A stretch of DNA of 64,000 nt from contig OZ038392.1 in assembly GCA_964036045.1 (NCBI GenBank), forward strand, positions 42,642,978-42,706,977, in the 5' to 3' direction. The notes under the pieces were generated by a model. The model was not told where the DNA came from. It saw only the letters and a program-made list of their open reading frames with translations, and made no database searches. Source of the DNA: Eutreptiella sp. 'Long Island Sound 2002'. Lineage: Eukaryota > Euglenozoa > Euglenophyceae > Eutreptiales > Eutreptiaceae. Below are positions 32,758-43,900 of the stretch, piece after piece. The position numbers and the translations under genes were made by a program. Position 1 is the first letter of the stretch. The number at the start of each line of letters is the position of its first letter.

Positions 32758-32931
32758 ATGCGCCGTTTTGTAGACATCTACCCCCTCAAAAAGCAGGCTG
32801 TCCCCTTCCACCAGCCCTGTGGAGTACGCAGATGCCCGCAACAGAGGCCGGGGATATATCTAAGCCCAGTCAATGTCGGTGCTGAGGAGAATGACAGGCG
32901 AAAAGCCATCATCGACAGCCTGGTTGTATGA
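32758..32931 (+). CDS. Orphan open segment, possible extra exon or gene fragment
   Basis: A short open frame with strongly protein-like composition (VDIYPLKKQAVPFHQPCG, then EENDRRKAIIDSLVV) ends in TGA at 32929-32931. I could not splice it to the candidate gene in phase. A neighbouring frame just upstream (32697-32760, TWQALCPMG) also looks coding, which suggests a frameshift and hence a decayed fragment. Confidence 0.25.
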   Translation: MRRFVDIYPLKKQAVPFHQPCGVRRCPQQRPGIYLSPVNVGAEENDRRKAIIDSLVV

Positions 32932-35900
32932 GAAGGGGGAAGCCCCCCCCCCCCCCCCCCCTCCCTCCTTCGGAGCAAAGTGAGTCAGTGATAGGAAGTA
33001 CCAACAGAGTAAGGGCATTTGGGTGGTGAGAGGCCAGTGGGTCCCGCAACTCACCAAGGTGAAGGATTTGGGGAAGCAAGGCCAATAGGCGCCGCTAGCT
33101 TCAGACAGCAATCCTCTAAGGGGTCATGCCACACACTCCTGCTTCGGTGGTGACGGTCAGTTCCGCTCCAGCCACTTCGCAACCTTTACTTATTGCTTAT
33201 TCGGCTCTGCTGCTGTTGTGGCTCTGAACATCCACAGGCATTGATTACCAACAGGCAGCTGATAGCCATGGGGGAAGGTCTGCACGGCATGCGTACAGCA
33301 CGCGCGCAATAGCCCTTGCAATGGGTATTCCGCTGCAGGTTCAGCATAGAAGGGTTTTTTGTGGTAATGATTCAACCAGAAACCGTGACTGCAAAATCGC
33401 TTCACCCCCGGCACCGTGAAGTCGTCACCACGCCCGTCGCCTGTGTACCCATGCGCACGCTATGAAGCCCCCCCCCCCGTATTTTCTTGTATGCTGGCAT
33501 GCACCATGGCCTGCCCAACACGTATCGATGGACAGCTCAGAGGCCCCGTGGATGACTGGTGTTTAGTATTTGGTGAACCGTTTTGGTGAGCAACGCAAAA
33601 CAGTGACCATCCGTGGGCTCTGGTAATGCAGCGCTAACGCCCATAGCGACGCAACAGGGAGAGGCGCACCCCTTCAGACGATGACAGCAAAACAGACTTG
33701 CACCATCCTGAGGCAGGGCAGGGTACCCCTTTGTCAGCCCGTCTTTGCTGCTTGTTTTTTGCCAGGCCGCTGAAAACAAGCGCCCAGCCGCTGTCGGTTC
33801 CCCACCAACTGCCCTCGGTTCCCCTCCAATCGCGGCCATCGTCGAACCGCCACCGGCTACCGTCCCAATATGATTGAGTGTACGGACATCCAATTTGCTG
33901 TTGTTTCTTTCTTGTCCTGTCCTTTTGAATGAGGGGGCGTGCTGAGGTAAGGGCATGATTGCGGATGTGCATGTGCCCCATCTCATTGTATTGAGTGCCA
34001 ACAGCCCTGAGCCGCATGAAATGCCTCAGTGAGGCCCGATTCATTCACCAGTGGTGACTGAATGCATGTGGCTTGCCCATAGTGTAGCATTGCACTTCTG
34101 CACAGGCAATTGAGGGTTGCATTTTCGTACTTCAATTGCCAACTGTTGAAAGGTCATACCAGGGATCACCAGCTGTGGCCCTGGGCTCCTCCCGCCGTGC
34201 TTGTGACCATGGGCCTGGGAGGTGTGGGTTATGGAAGAGGACATTGTACAATACTATGTGAAGGATGTGTGCCTGGCTGCCTGCCACCGCGCGCTATGGG
34301 CTAGTGCGTCATGGAAGGGTGTATATTGAGACTCAATGCTGCGTTGACAGTTGCACGCATACGCGCTTGTGCCCCTTCGTGTGTGCGTGCCTTGCTGCGA
34401 TGAGGATGGGCCTCTGAGTGGATTGGGTAACGGCTCCAATAAACAGGCTCATCTGCTTTCGGTGTGAGTGGCCCTGCCTGTGGCGCATCTTCACACACCT
34501 GGGGCTGCAGACCACTGCACTGGCGGCCACGCTTCTAGCGACCCTGCAAGAGGGTTCCTCCGCAAGAGGTCCCGGCCCGTAACGGGGTCATCATCGGACC
34601 TTCGATTCGGCCCGACCGGTCCTCAAGTGCACGAGGAGTGTGCCCGGGCCCAAACGTTGTGCGTGCACCATCGATACCCTGATCGTAAAGGAATGATAAT
34701 CCCCCCCCCCCCCCCGCATCTTTACACCCACACCCACACACAACATTGGCCCCGTATGAAGGTCCACCCCACTGACCCATGCTGGTGCCCCTCTTTAAAA
34801 CCTTTGCCTCCCATCTTCACACACAGGTCATCTGTGCATACCTGGTGAAAAGGAGAAAAACCTTCCCCCACCTTTACATGCACACACACATCAACAGGCG
34901 TGGCGAAAGGCGGCTCCAATGCCTCCTTTGCTCCTTTACCCTGTAGTTTGGGGGGAGGGTGCCACAACACCCCTACACGCTCACGTGCCTTCAGGAGCCA
35001 GCAGCGTAGGCAGTGCAGATGGGGCAGGCAGCATCACCACACACATCCACAGTGGCTGCATGCACAGCACATGTCTAACCCGCAGACGCCTCCAGCGGCC
35101 ATGCAGCAGCCCAACGCTGCGCTTTGGGGCACCACAAAGCCGATTTTCAACCACGTCAACCACAAATTCAAGTCATGGACTACCTTGCCCCCAGTGTAAG
35201 GTGAAGCAAAGCGGTGCTAGGCACTGCTGCCAAAGGGGACATCACAAAGTCTCCACTTTGCATGTGAAGAAACATGCCCTGCAGCCCCCTGCAAGTGTAG
35301 AGCGCCCACACAAACGTCCATGCCTTCAACCCAAGCGTGCGTGCACATTGCAGGCACTGCACAGGTCCCCACATGCACCACTGACTCCACAAAACCCCGA
35401 AAGACGGAGGCTCAAAACCCCACATGCCCTCACCGCCGGCTCCTGTATTACAGGGGATGATGGATGAGACAACACATGATGTCGACTTCACCAGTCGAGG
35501 CTGCCCGGATAGCAGCCACCTGTGTATATTGTAAGTTGTGTGATTTCTTTTTGTAATGAACGTGAGTAGAAAAAAATTGTATTGGCAAGTGCTGCAATAC
35601 TGAGTACTCGCGTTTACGGCAAAAAAAAAACTGCACAATTGTGCAATTTTTTTTGTATTTGTATTTACCCCCCCAAAAATTACACGAACTACGATTGTTT
35701 AGTACTCGCGTTTGTAGAATTGCTTGCACTTGCAACGAAAGAAAACTGAGTGGCCACTAGCCACTTCTGATTTCGTCCCCGCTTCGGGGACCCCAAGACG
35801 GCAGGATACATGTAGCCACTGTGCCCACATGTGGGCCCCCAAGACGGCAGTGTTTATGTAGCCATTTGGGTTTCGTCCCTGCTTTGGGGAACCCTGAGAC

Positions 35901-36956
35901 AGGGGTTAAGTCGCCACTTCTGATTTCCTCCCCGCACTGGGCGTTGGGGATTGAGGTGGCAGGGATTATGTAGCCACTTTGCCCTAAGGTGGGCCCTCGA
36001 GACAGGTTAAGGAGCCACTTCTTTGTCCCTGCACTGGGTGCCGGGGACCCCCGAGATGGCAGGGGTCGTGTAGCCATTTTGCCCACATGTGGACCCCGAG
36101 ACAGCAGGAGTCATGCAGCCTTTTCTCATTTCCTCGCCGCACTAGGCGCTAGGGACCCCCAAGATGGCAGGGGTTATGTAGCCACTTGGGCCCCCGAGAC
36201 GGCATGGGTTAAGTCGACTCTCAAGTCACACTAGTCACACTAACATTTTCTTCACTTATGTATTATGAATTCCTTGTTTCTCTGTGTAAGTGCTGTTTTT
36301 TTTTTTACAGTGGAAGCGCCGGAAAAATGGTCGCCAGTGCCGTAAAACAGGTGGTCTGACATGTTGGATTGATCGTGTATGCAAGGTCCTCTATTCTATT
36401 TTCTTACAAATTTGGGGTTTTCGCTGCAAAGTTGCTGAGAAATATGTCACCCCTTGTGGCCTTTTGCTACTGGTTTTTTCTGCTGTAAAAATCACTATTG
36501 TTCACAGGCTTTCCACGTTTCGCAGTGGAGGGCTACAGGTTTCAAAGAAAGTTTTCATCGCCTCAAACAGCCCTTTTTTGTGTAAACGTGTGTGAACAGA
36601 TAACAGTAGTTGTTTCAATGGTTTCAATATTTTTCAGCCCTTTTTTTTTATGTACCCAGCGCTATGTAAATTTGCTTTTTCTGCAGGAAGGGTGTCCCTC
36701 GTCAAAGGTGCGTGGTGTGTGGTGCAAGACTTTGCGGTTTTCATCAGTTTACGGTGCCCCCCCTTGTCTGGGCCTTTGCGGGGCATCCTTGTGCCTAGTG
36801 CACCTCAAGTGATTGGTGATTTTGGGTCTGGTTCCAGTACAGTAACCCAGACAAAAGGGCTGTACCTGCGCTGTGCAGAAATGCCCCCACATGGAGTTTT
36901 TTGATTGCAAAAGGTCGTTCTTTCGAGTTGTAGACACCGACAGCCTTCTACATGAT
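32932..36956. other. Intergenic, no supported gene
   Basis: C runs at 32943-32961, 33470-33478 and 34700-34714. A Pro/Ala repeat-like tract lies around 33770-33870. Two overlapping open frames at 34900-35467 encode a Cys/His-containing stretch without a recognisable finger. A repeat field occupies 35752-36215. 36280-36800 is T-rich with splice-like signals but no coherent frame. Confidence 0.4.
35752..36215 (+). repeat. Degenerate tandem repeat field
   Basis: About seven irregular copies of a motif with GTAGCCACTT, GGGGACCCC, GAGAYGGCAGGG and TTATGTAGCC. A single copy with the same GGGGACCCCGAGAAGGCAGGG core lies at about 14000-14040. The field produces no frame of interest. Confidence 0.75.
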
Positions 36957-37317
36957 TACCCCCCCCCCCCCTTTGTAATAGCTACGCCCTGGTTCAAGCT
37001 ACAGCGGGCGTAGGGACCGTATTAATTTAGTACCTAATTTGATGCGGTACAAATGTAGTGCAGCCACATAAGACATGGGTTTGGTGACAAAATTGCCAGT
37101 TACATAGGGTCATGGACACATTTGTTGTGAGTGTTTGCCCATTTGAGCCCACATAGCTCTGATTTTGGGGATATCTGTGCATTCTATTCCCCTTTCTTGC
37201 ACCAGCTCCCCATGTATGTGGTACGTGCAAGCTACGGCTTTGTCTAAGCTACAGTAGGTGCAGGGACCGTATTAATTTGGCACTTTTCCGTAGCTATTAC
37301 AAGGGGGGGGGGGGTAC
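36957..37317. mobile_element. MITE-like element with poly-C terminal inverted repeats
   Basis: The left end reads TA, then about 13 C, then TTTGTAATAGCTACG. The right end is its reverse complement, CGTAGCTATTAC, AA, about 12 G, then TA. The inverted arms are about 28 bp and the enclosed element about 360 bp. TA on both sides would fit a TA target duplication (Tc1/mariner-like) or part of a TWA duplication (Harbinger-like). Just inside each end lies a direct repeat around GTAGGGACCGTATTAATTT (about 36998-37033 and 37246-37281). No coding capacity. Confidence 0.7.
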
Positions 37318-37642
37318 CCTCTCACCGCCATCAATCACCCCCCAGGCACCGACAGCTACCTCCCAATCACTGTTGGCTACCCTCCAATAGGTCCACCTCG
37401 CCCAGCCTCTGCCCCATGAGTGAAAGCGCAAAAGCGGGGACCCAGCAGTGCATGAGGAAAAAACGAGCTCCCAAAGGACAACCCTGATGCGTGACCAAAG
37501 GCGTTTGGCAGACATCACAAATGCTGGGGGCAGTCCCTCCCCGTCCGCCTTCTTAAGGACTGCCCTGTCTACAACGAATGTATGATTCAGAAGGGACATG
37601 TGCTTCACCATTGCCCGCCTTTTCAGACTTGTGACCCATGGC
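37318..37642. other. Upstream region of the nucleotidase gene
   Basis: The frame of exon 1 is open upstream to about 37598, and in another frame the minus strand is open (37297-37878). No TATA-like element or other clear promoter motif was seen. Confidence 0.35.
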
Positions 37643-37959
37643 ATGGGCTGCATAGTTACTTCTCCCACCGACAGCGGCGTCACTCCTGGGGAGTACACGG
37701 GCGTCCTCGGCTCCCATGTTGTTGACCCACTCACCCAGCGACGTCCGTCGCAGCAATCCCCTACCCCCTCAGGGGATCCGCCCACACTCACGATCCTGCA
37801 CTTCAATGATGTATACCACATCCAGCCGCACAAGAAGGAGCCCGTAGGCGGAGCTGCCCGATTCGTAACCATGATCAAGGACTATCAGAAGCAGTGGGAC
37901 AGTCTGATCATGTTCTCTGGTGACATCTTCAATCCCTCGTTGCTGAGCACCCTCACGAA
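37643..37959 (+). CDS. Nucleotidase exon 1: start and first metal motifs
   Basis: ATG at 37643 (context GGCATGG) gives Met-Gly-Cys-Ile, then a 45-residue polar leader, then TLTILHFNDVYHIQP, the first strand and metal motif, and FSGDIFNPSLLS, the second. An in-frame ATG at 37598 would add 15 hydrophobic residues. The MGC start is preferred because of its acylation motif and context, but the longer start could act as a signal anchor. The donor is CGAA|GTATCT at 37960, phase 2. Confidence 0.85.
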
Positions 37960-40900
37960 GTATCTGCCCTGCTTCTGCAGTAGTGAGCTTTATCCCACTC
38001 TAACTTTCCTGTCCCCCTACCCAACACGTAACGTCAGCCCTATGCCAAAGGAGGTTCTCACGAAGGCGAGGGGACAGGCGCAGGGAATCGGAACTGCCGG
38101 GTCCCATATCACCCGTCAGGATATGAGCGGAGCAGCCGTAATTCATCCCTGTCCCTCACCAATGCCCCCCCGCCCCCCCCCCAGCCCCCATACATTCACC
38201 CAGAACCACAGCATGGAGGCACGCCTCCACACAACACCACCCAGTGCATCAAACCGGAAGTCCCAGCTCGCAAACCCACCCCAATGAATCCCCAACTCCC
38301 CCAATCCTGACTGGTGTATATTGATTTGCGGGCTGGGGTTGTTGGAGGTTGTTGTGTTGTACCACTGCTTGTGTTCCCTGCCCCCTGTACAAACCCTGGC
38401 AGGACATTTGGAATCTGTTTTCTCTGCATGCAATGGAATCGCACAACCATGTTTCTTTCTGGGCATATGCGGTGTTCCTTTGCTGAACGAGGGAGCATGC
38501 TGTGGCGAAGATCATCAGGTACTCAGAGCGTAGGGATACGTATTGACACTGTGAAGGCAAGACAGTGCTGCACAGCCGTGCATCTGTCCATGGCCGCTGG
38601 TGATTCCCAAAGACCGAGGGGTGCGATGTCTTCAGCCTGACTTCTGCAGAAGAGGAGTGAGTGTGCATGTGTGTGTTGGTGCAGCTCTCTTGTCTTTTAG
38701 GGGCAAGCACATGGTACCCGTGCTGAATGCCATTAACCCTCACGTGGGGTGCTATGGCAACCATGACTTCGATTTTGGTGTTGAGCAGATGGAGAAGCTG
38801 AGCGCACAGTGCCTCATGCCATGGGTCATGACTAACCTTGTGGACAGCCGCACTGGGCTCCCTGTGGCTGGAGCCAAAAAGTCTGAGGTGATCACGAAGA
38901 ACGGCGTTGTGCTTGGCATTCTAGGGCTTGCAGAGGAAGTATGCACTGCACCCCCCCCCCCCCTCCTTTGAAACGTGTGCCCCTTGTTCCTGCAGGATCA
39001 TATGATACATACACAGAACACTTGCTTTATGCCTGGCCCTGTATGGCAGTGGGCGGTAGGAGGAGCAACCCTACATGTCGGTGGCAAGGACGCGGTGGCT
39101 TCAGTGGTTAATCCCTCCACTCTGGGCCCTCACAACAAAAAAAATTTGGGTGCCTAGAGTCGCCCACGCCCCTTGTGTAGAAGTTGGCACCTTGAAGTGG
39201 CTAGATGGGCTTAAATGGGTCAAAATGGGCTCAAGTGGACGCACCTTTAGCGTAAGCCGAGGCCCAACCGCCCCCCCGCCCCCGGGTTGGGCACGCAACG
39301 CCCCATGTGGGGCCAAAGGCACCAAATCTGCAAGAATATGCACATTTTGCACCAAATGCCGCCCCATGTACCTGTAAACCCCACCCGTTTACCAGTAGAC
39401 CATAGGGATAGTTTGTGGACACTGTCTGCCCCGAGTAGACGCGGTCTACTAATTGTAGACACTGTCAGCATGTTGTAGACGGGTAGTGCCAATATTTTGG
39501 CCCCCTTCCCCAAAAACAGTCTGCTAGCATCGTTTACCCATGCCCACAAGCTTGTCTACCCCCCATGTCCATCCCCCCAGGGACGACGGTTCCCCCCCAC
39601 CCTGGGGGGGACTGTCACCAAATGACGGGCCCCCCCGCCCCTGGGGGGGGACAGACACCACACAACAGTAACCTGAATTCTAGTATATATGTAGTAGTGT
39701 GATGTCCTATTGATTTCTTGTTGTTCATGGGCCCTGTGGGGGGAGGGATGGATAGGGGTGGTTGGGGGCTGGACACAAAGGGGGGGGGGGGGGCTGGAGG
39801 CAGAGCTTGCATAAGCCATATCACTACACCCTAGTCCCCATAAATCCGTCGCAAGCAGGCAATGACAAGCAACAAGCAAGCACATCACCAATCCATTTTG
39901 TTAATTACTAGGCCATAGCTGGGCTTCGCCAGCCGCAAGTCTAGTGGTTTGCATCCCCACAAGTGGCCTTCTCAAATCCTAAGTTTGAGCCCCCAAGCCA
40001 CCGGTGGCGGTCCAGGGCGCAAGCACCAAGTCAGGAGGTACCCTCCCAAATCTGGGCTAAAAAGAGCCATTTTTGGCCCGGAACTTGTTCAAACAGCAAA
40101 ATGAAGGGAAATTGTTAGCACACTCCATGACTGGCGTGACTTATGGGTGTCAAAGAGCCTTTTCGTGCCCTCTGAGTCCACGATATATCCGAGCAATGCC
40201 CAGAAAAATGGCCCAAAACGGCTCAAAATCTATGCATTTGGGCTGCCAACCACCCCAAACCAAGAATGGGCCTTGTCTTGGGCTACTTGGCTCAAATGCG
40301 ATTCCGAGGGCACCTAGTCCACCCAAAACCCCCAACTTCTTGTGGCTTTCACCCCCCTCGAAATCACCTACCGGTGCCCATTTGGCTCCCGCAAACAAAC
40401 AGCTTGAGCCGCAAACGGGCCGGGCCCACAATGGGTCCATGGGGTCCACTGGGGTTCAAAAAATAATGTCATTTTCAAAATTGCTCCTGGACCATGAGGG
40501 ATGCCAAAACAGGTGTAGTTAGCACGTTTTAAGCCCTTGCAGCCCTTTTGGGCCCTCCGAAAATCCCTAAATGCCTTGAAAATAGGCTATTTTGGGACCA
40601 AAAGTGGGTCCAAAATGGGTCAAAATGGGTTTTTCCAAAATTGATCCTGGACCACTTGGGATGCACAAAGTGTGTGAAATGAGCCCATTTTGAGCTCGTT
40701 TTGACCCTGTTCCGCCCATCAAAAGTCCTATAAATCCTTGAAAGTGGGCCACTTTGAGAGGCAAAATTGGTTGAAAATGGGTCAAAAACATGTTTTTCCA
40801 AAAGCGATCGTGCACCATTTTGGGTGCACAAACGGGTAAATTGAGCCCACCCACCCACCAACAGGAGGACTGCAACATGGCAGAGAAGAACAAAGGTGTG

Positions 40901-43900
40901 CCACTGTGCCCTAACCCTGTGCCATGAACCCCCCCACAGGTCCTCCCGGCATGCGCTAAATACACACAGGCACAGCAGTATCTCCCTCCTACCAGCGCCT
41001 TGGTGGGGTTTGGGGACCAGCAGGAGTCTGGCCAGACAACTGGAGGTTGAGACCCAGTCGCGCTGGAGAGGTAAGGTAAGGTACTTGGGCGTGCTCCAAG
41101 CTCCAGCGTAAAGTTACCCTCCTTATCCCTCGCAGCATCCCTTCCAGCTCGTGGGTCCACAGACACCCTGGCTCCTTGGACATTGCGTTCCTGGTGATAG
41201 CTCCAGGAGGATTCCAACCAAGCACCTCTAATTCAAGTGTCACGTGCATGACAACTGAACTACGTGACCTTGTTAGTCGCGCGGGAGAGGTAAGGACGCA
41301 CAGGCCATGGCCTGTGTGTCCAGTCCTCCGAGCCCCAACATCAGGGCAGGGGAGCTCTAAACTAAGGCTGCAGGGGGAGTCTGTGGGTCGGGTTCCCTGC
41401 AGCTTCCTCCAGCCCACGACTGAACCCCAAAGGGGTGCATGGGGCGTGTGATCTGAGCCGCTCCTTGACTGACCCAGAGGGTCACAGGTGGTGCTGCACA
41501 GAATACCAGACCGGGTGGGGGCGTCCCAGTGGATGGGAGGACCTGGGGCGTGCTCAGCACTTCCCCGCTCCAGGAGCACTCGGGGGAGGCAGGGACTTGC
41601 TTTACTTTTCATTCCGGCAAGCGGGGGGGGGGGGGGCTCCCCCCTGGACCCCCTACCCCCCTCCCCCCTCAGCTCAAGTGCACCTGAAAACCTGGGTTTT
41701 GGGAACTTTTTTCAGTCATGGGAAAAATTTCGGCGCTTTTGGCGCATGCCATATACTGTGTACGTGTTGCTCCACGTGTGCTCCATATACCTTGTCTTGC
41801 AGACCACCATGCCCCAGCGCTCGTTGTCAGTGTATTTCAGCTCCCCGGTCCAATCGTCGCCACGCGCAAAACGCGAAGACGTAATTGACGCGCTGCTCTA
41901 TTTTAGGTTTAAAGATAAGATCACCGGTTGGAAAAGACCAAAAGCCTACAACGAGGCACAAAAGGCATGTGCCACACTTTTTTGGAGCGTACCAATGGCC
42001 ACACTGTGGCTCAAGGCAGTGACTCAAGTTCGTCATCATCATCAGGTTCTAGTTCCAGTGCCACTACTAATGGACGCTCCAGTTCAGGCGAGTCTAATTC
42101 TGACTGATCACTGTCATTTGACATAAGATGGTGAATGTCATGCTTTGTTGTCGTTGTTGTGCATTGATGAGATGTGGGAACCCTGAATTGACATGCAATG
42201 ATGAATTTCCATTGTTTACAGCCGACAACATGACATTTCCATGTGCTGAGTTGTTCATTCTGCAATAAATTTTCTGGTTCCCTGTGGGTTGGGTATGTTC
42301 CAGCAGGGGGGGGGGGGCTTCCCCCCTGGACCCCTACCCCCCTCCCCTGGACCCCCTCCCCCCCCCGCTCAAGCAAGTCCCTGCGGGGGAGGGGAGCTCC
42401 CGGTGAGCCCGCTGCGCCTTGATCACCTCAGATGAGACGGGACCCTGAGTGTTACACCCCTTGCCGACCCCTCCTGGGCCCTCGGGGGAGGGGGTGCTCT
42501 GACGGGGGAGGGGGACCCAGAGTTATCATATGCAGATCTAGAACACATCTGTAGATCATAGAGTGCTTAGCTGTGCCCCAACTTTTGGTTGCTGCTGTTC
42601 ATAGGATTGGCTGCAGACCATCAACGATCTGCCGTCATGGGTCAGGTACACAGATGTGGCGGCAGCGGCCCGTGCTGAATGCATACAGCTGCGCACCATG
42701 GGGGTTCAGGTCATCATTGCCTTGTCGCACATGCGTGAGTGCAGCGACATTGCGTTCGTTGCGGAGGCGCCCGATGTAGACGTCGTCCTCAGCGGCCACG
42801 ACCACTTTTGGAAATTGACGTGGGCGCATGAGACACCGATCTTGACGAGCGGCACAGATTTCCGGCAGATGTCCCTTGTGAAGTTGTGGTGTGGCGATGG
42901 GAAGCCGAGTGTGAAGGTGCCCTTGCCAACCTTGCGGGTGCTGTAGCAGCCTTGCTAGACGACACACCAGCCCCCCCCCCCCCCACATACCCCACAAAAA
43001 TACCCCCCCCCCCCATGACTATCTAGGCATCGATGAAGGGCGCTGGTGGAGTAAACCCTGGAAGCACATGGCTACCTGGGCCTACCACTGCAGGGCCCCA
43101 GTGAACCAAACTTCAAATAATGAAGGTACGTACCTACCTAGGCCCTATGGCAGGATCCTGGTAGAGCACACAACTACAGTGCACAGCCACGGCCCCACTG
43201 TAGGGCCTTTGTGGGACAGCTGTACCCTTCCAACAACCGGAGAGAGCCCCCACCCCACTTCGCCCTGGCTGTCCTCTTCAGGGGACGGCCTCTTCAGGGG
43301 CGCCAAAGGGAAAGGGATCGGTTGGGAGCCTGCCGGCGAACCAAATCCGTCATGATTGGTTTACGCCCCAACAAGGTACCTAATGACACAGCTCCGCCAC
43401 CAATGAGGAGCGTAAGCCCGGGGGCCAATGGGGAAGGCCCAAGCGATCTCTGCACGGGGGCGAGCGGAATCGGCCCAGCCGAGCACCATCCCCTGGGAAC
43501 CGACACGTGTTGATCAAGTGGGTTGACAACCTGACCGAGTTGCAATGATTGCCTTCATTGCACGGAACCAGGCAACATCATTAATGCCCAAGGACGCGTT
43601 AGGCATAGTAGTGTTTTCTTCCACCTGCACTGCACACATAGGACGGGGTTATGCGGGATGGGGTGAGTTGAGGTGAGGTGAGGTGAGGTGAGGTGAGGTG
43701 AGGTGAGGTGAGGTGAGGTGAGGTGAGGTGAGGTGAGGTGAGGTGAGGTGAGGTGAGGTGAGGTGAGGTGAGGTGACGTTCACCAGGTGCCCCCCAGACG
43801 CTCGCATAGAATTACCCTATTTCCCTCACAGCGTCCTTTCCGACTTGCGGGGCAACAGAGACCCCATTGCATAGGACAGACGTGTGTTGCTGTTTATGGG

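Larger units (their letters stand above)
38939..42604 (+). other. Nucleotidase intron 2 (3.7 kb)
   Basis: GT-AG (ends GTTCATAG). It holds a C run at 38951-38963, TAGAC-rich sequence at 39400-39560, a family C repeat (about 40148-40330), a three-copy 162-bp tandem repeat (40470-40860), a SINE-like copy (about 41068-41290), and a small unrecognised open frame flanked by GC-rich direct repeats (41616-42375). Confidence 0.75.

Noticed and set aside
34900-35467. Possible BED-type zinc finger in overlapping + frames
   Set aside because: Cys/His spacing does not fit and the two frames compete. There is no supporting neighbour of an hAT transposase.
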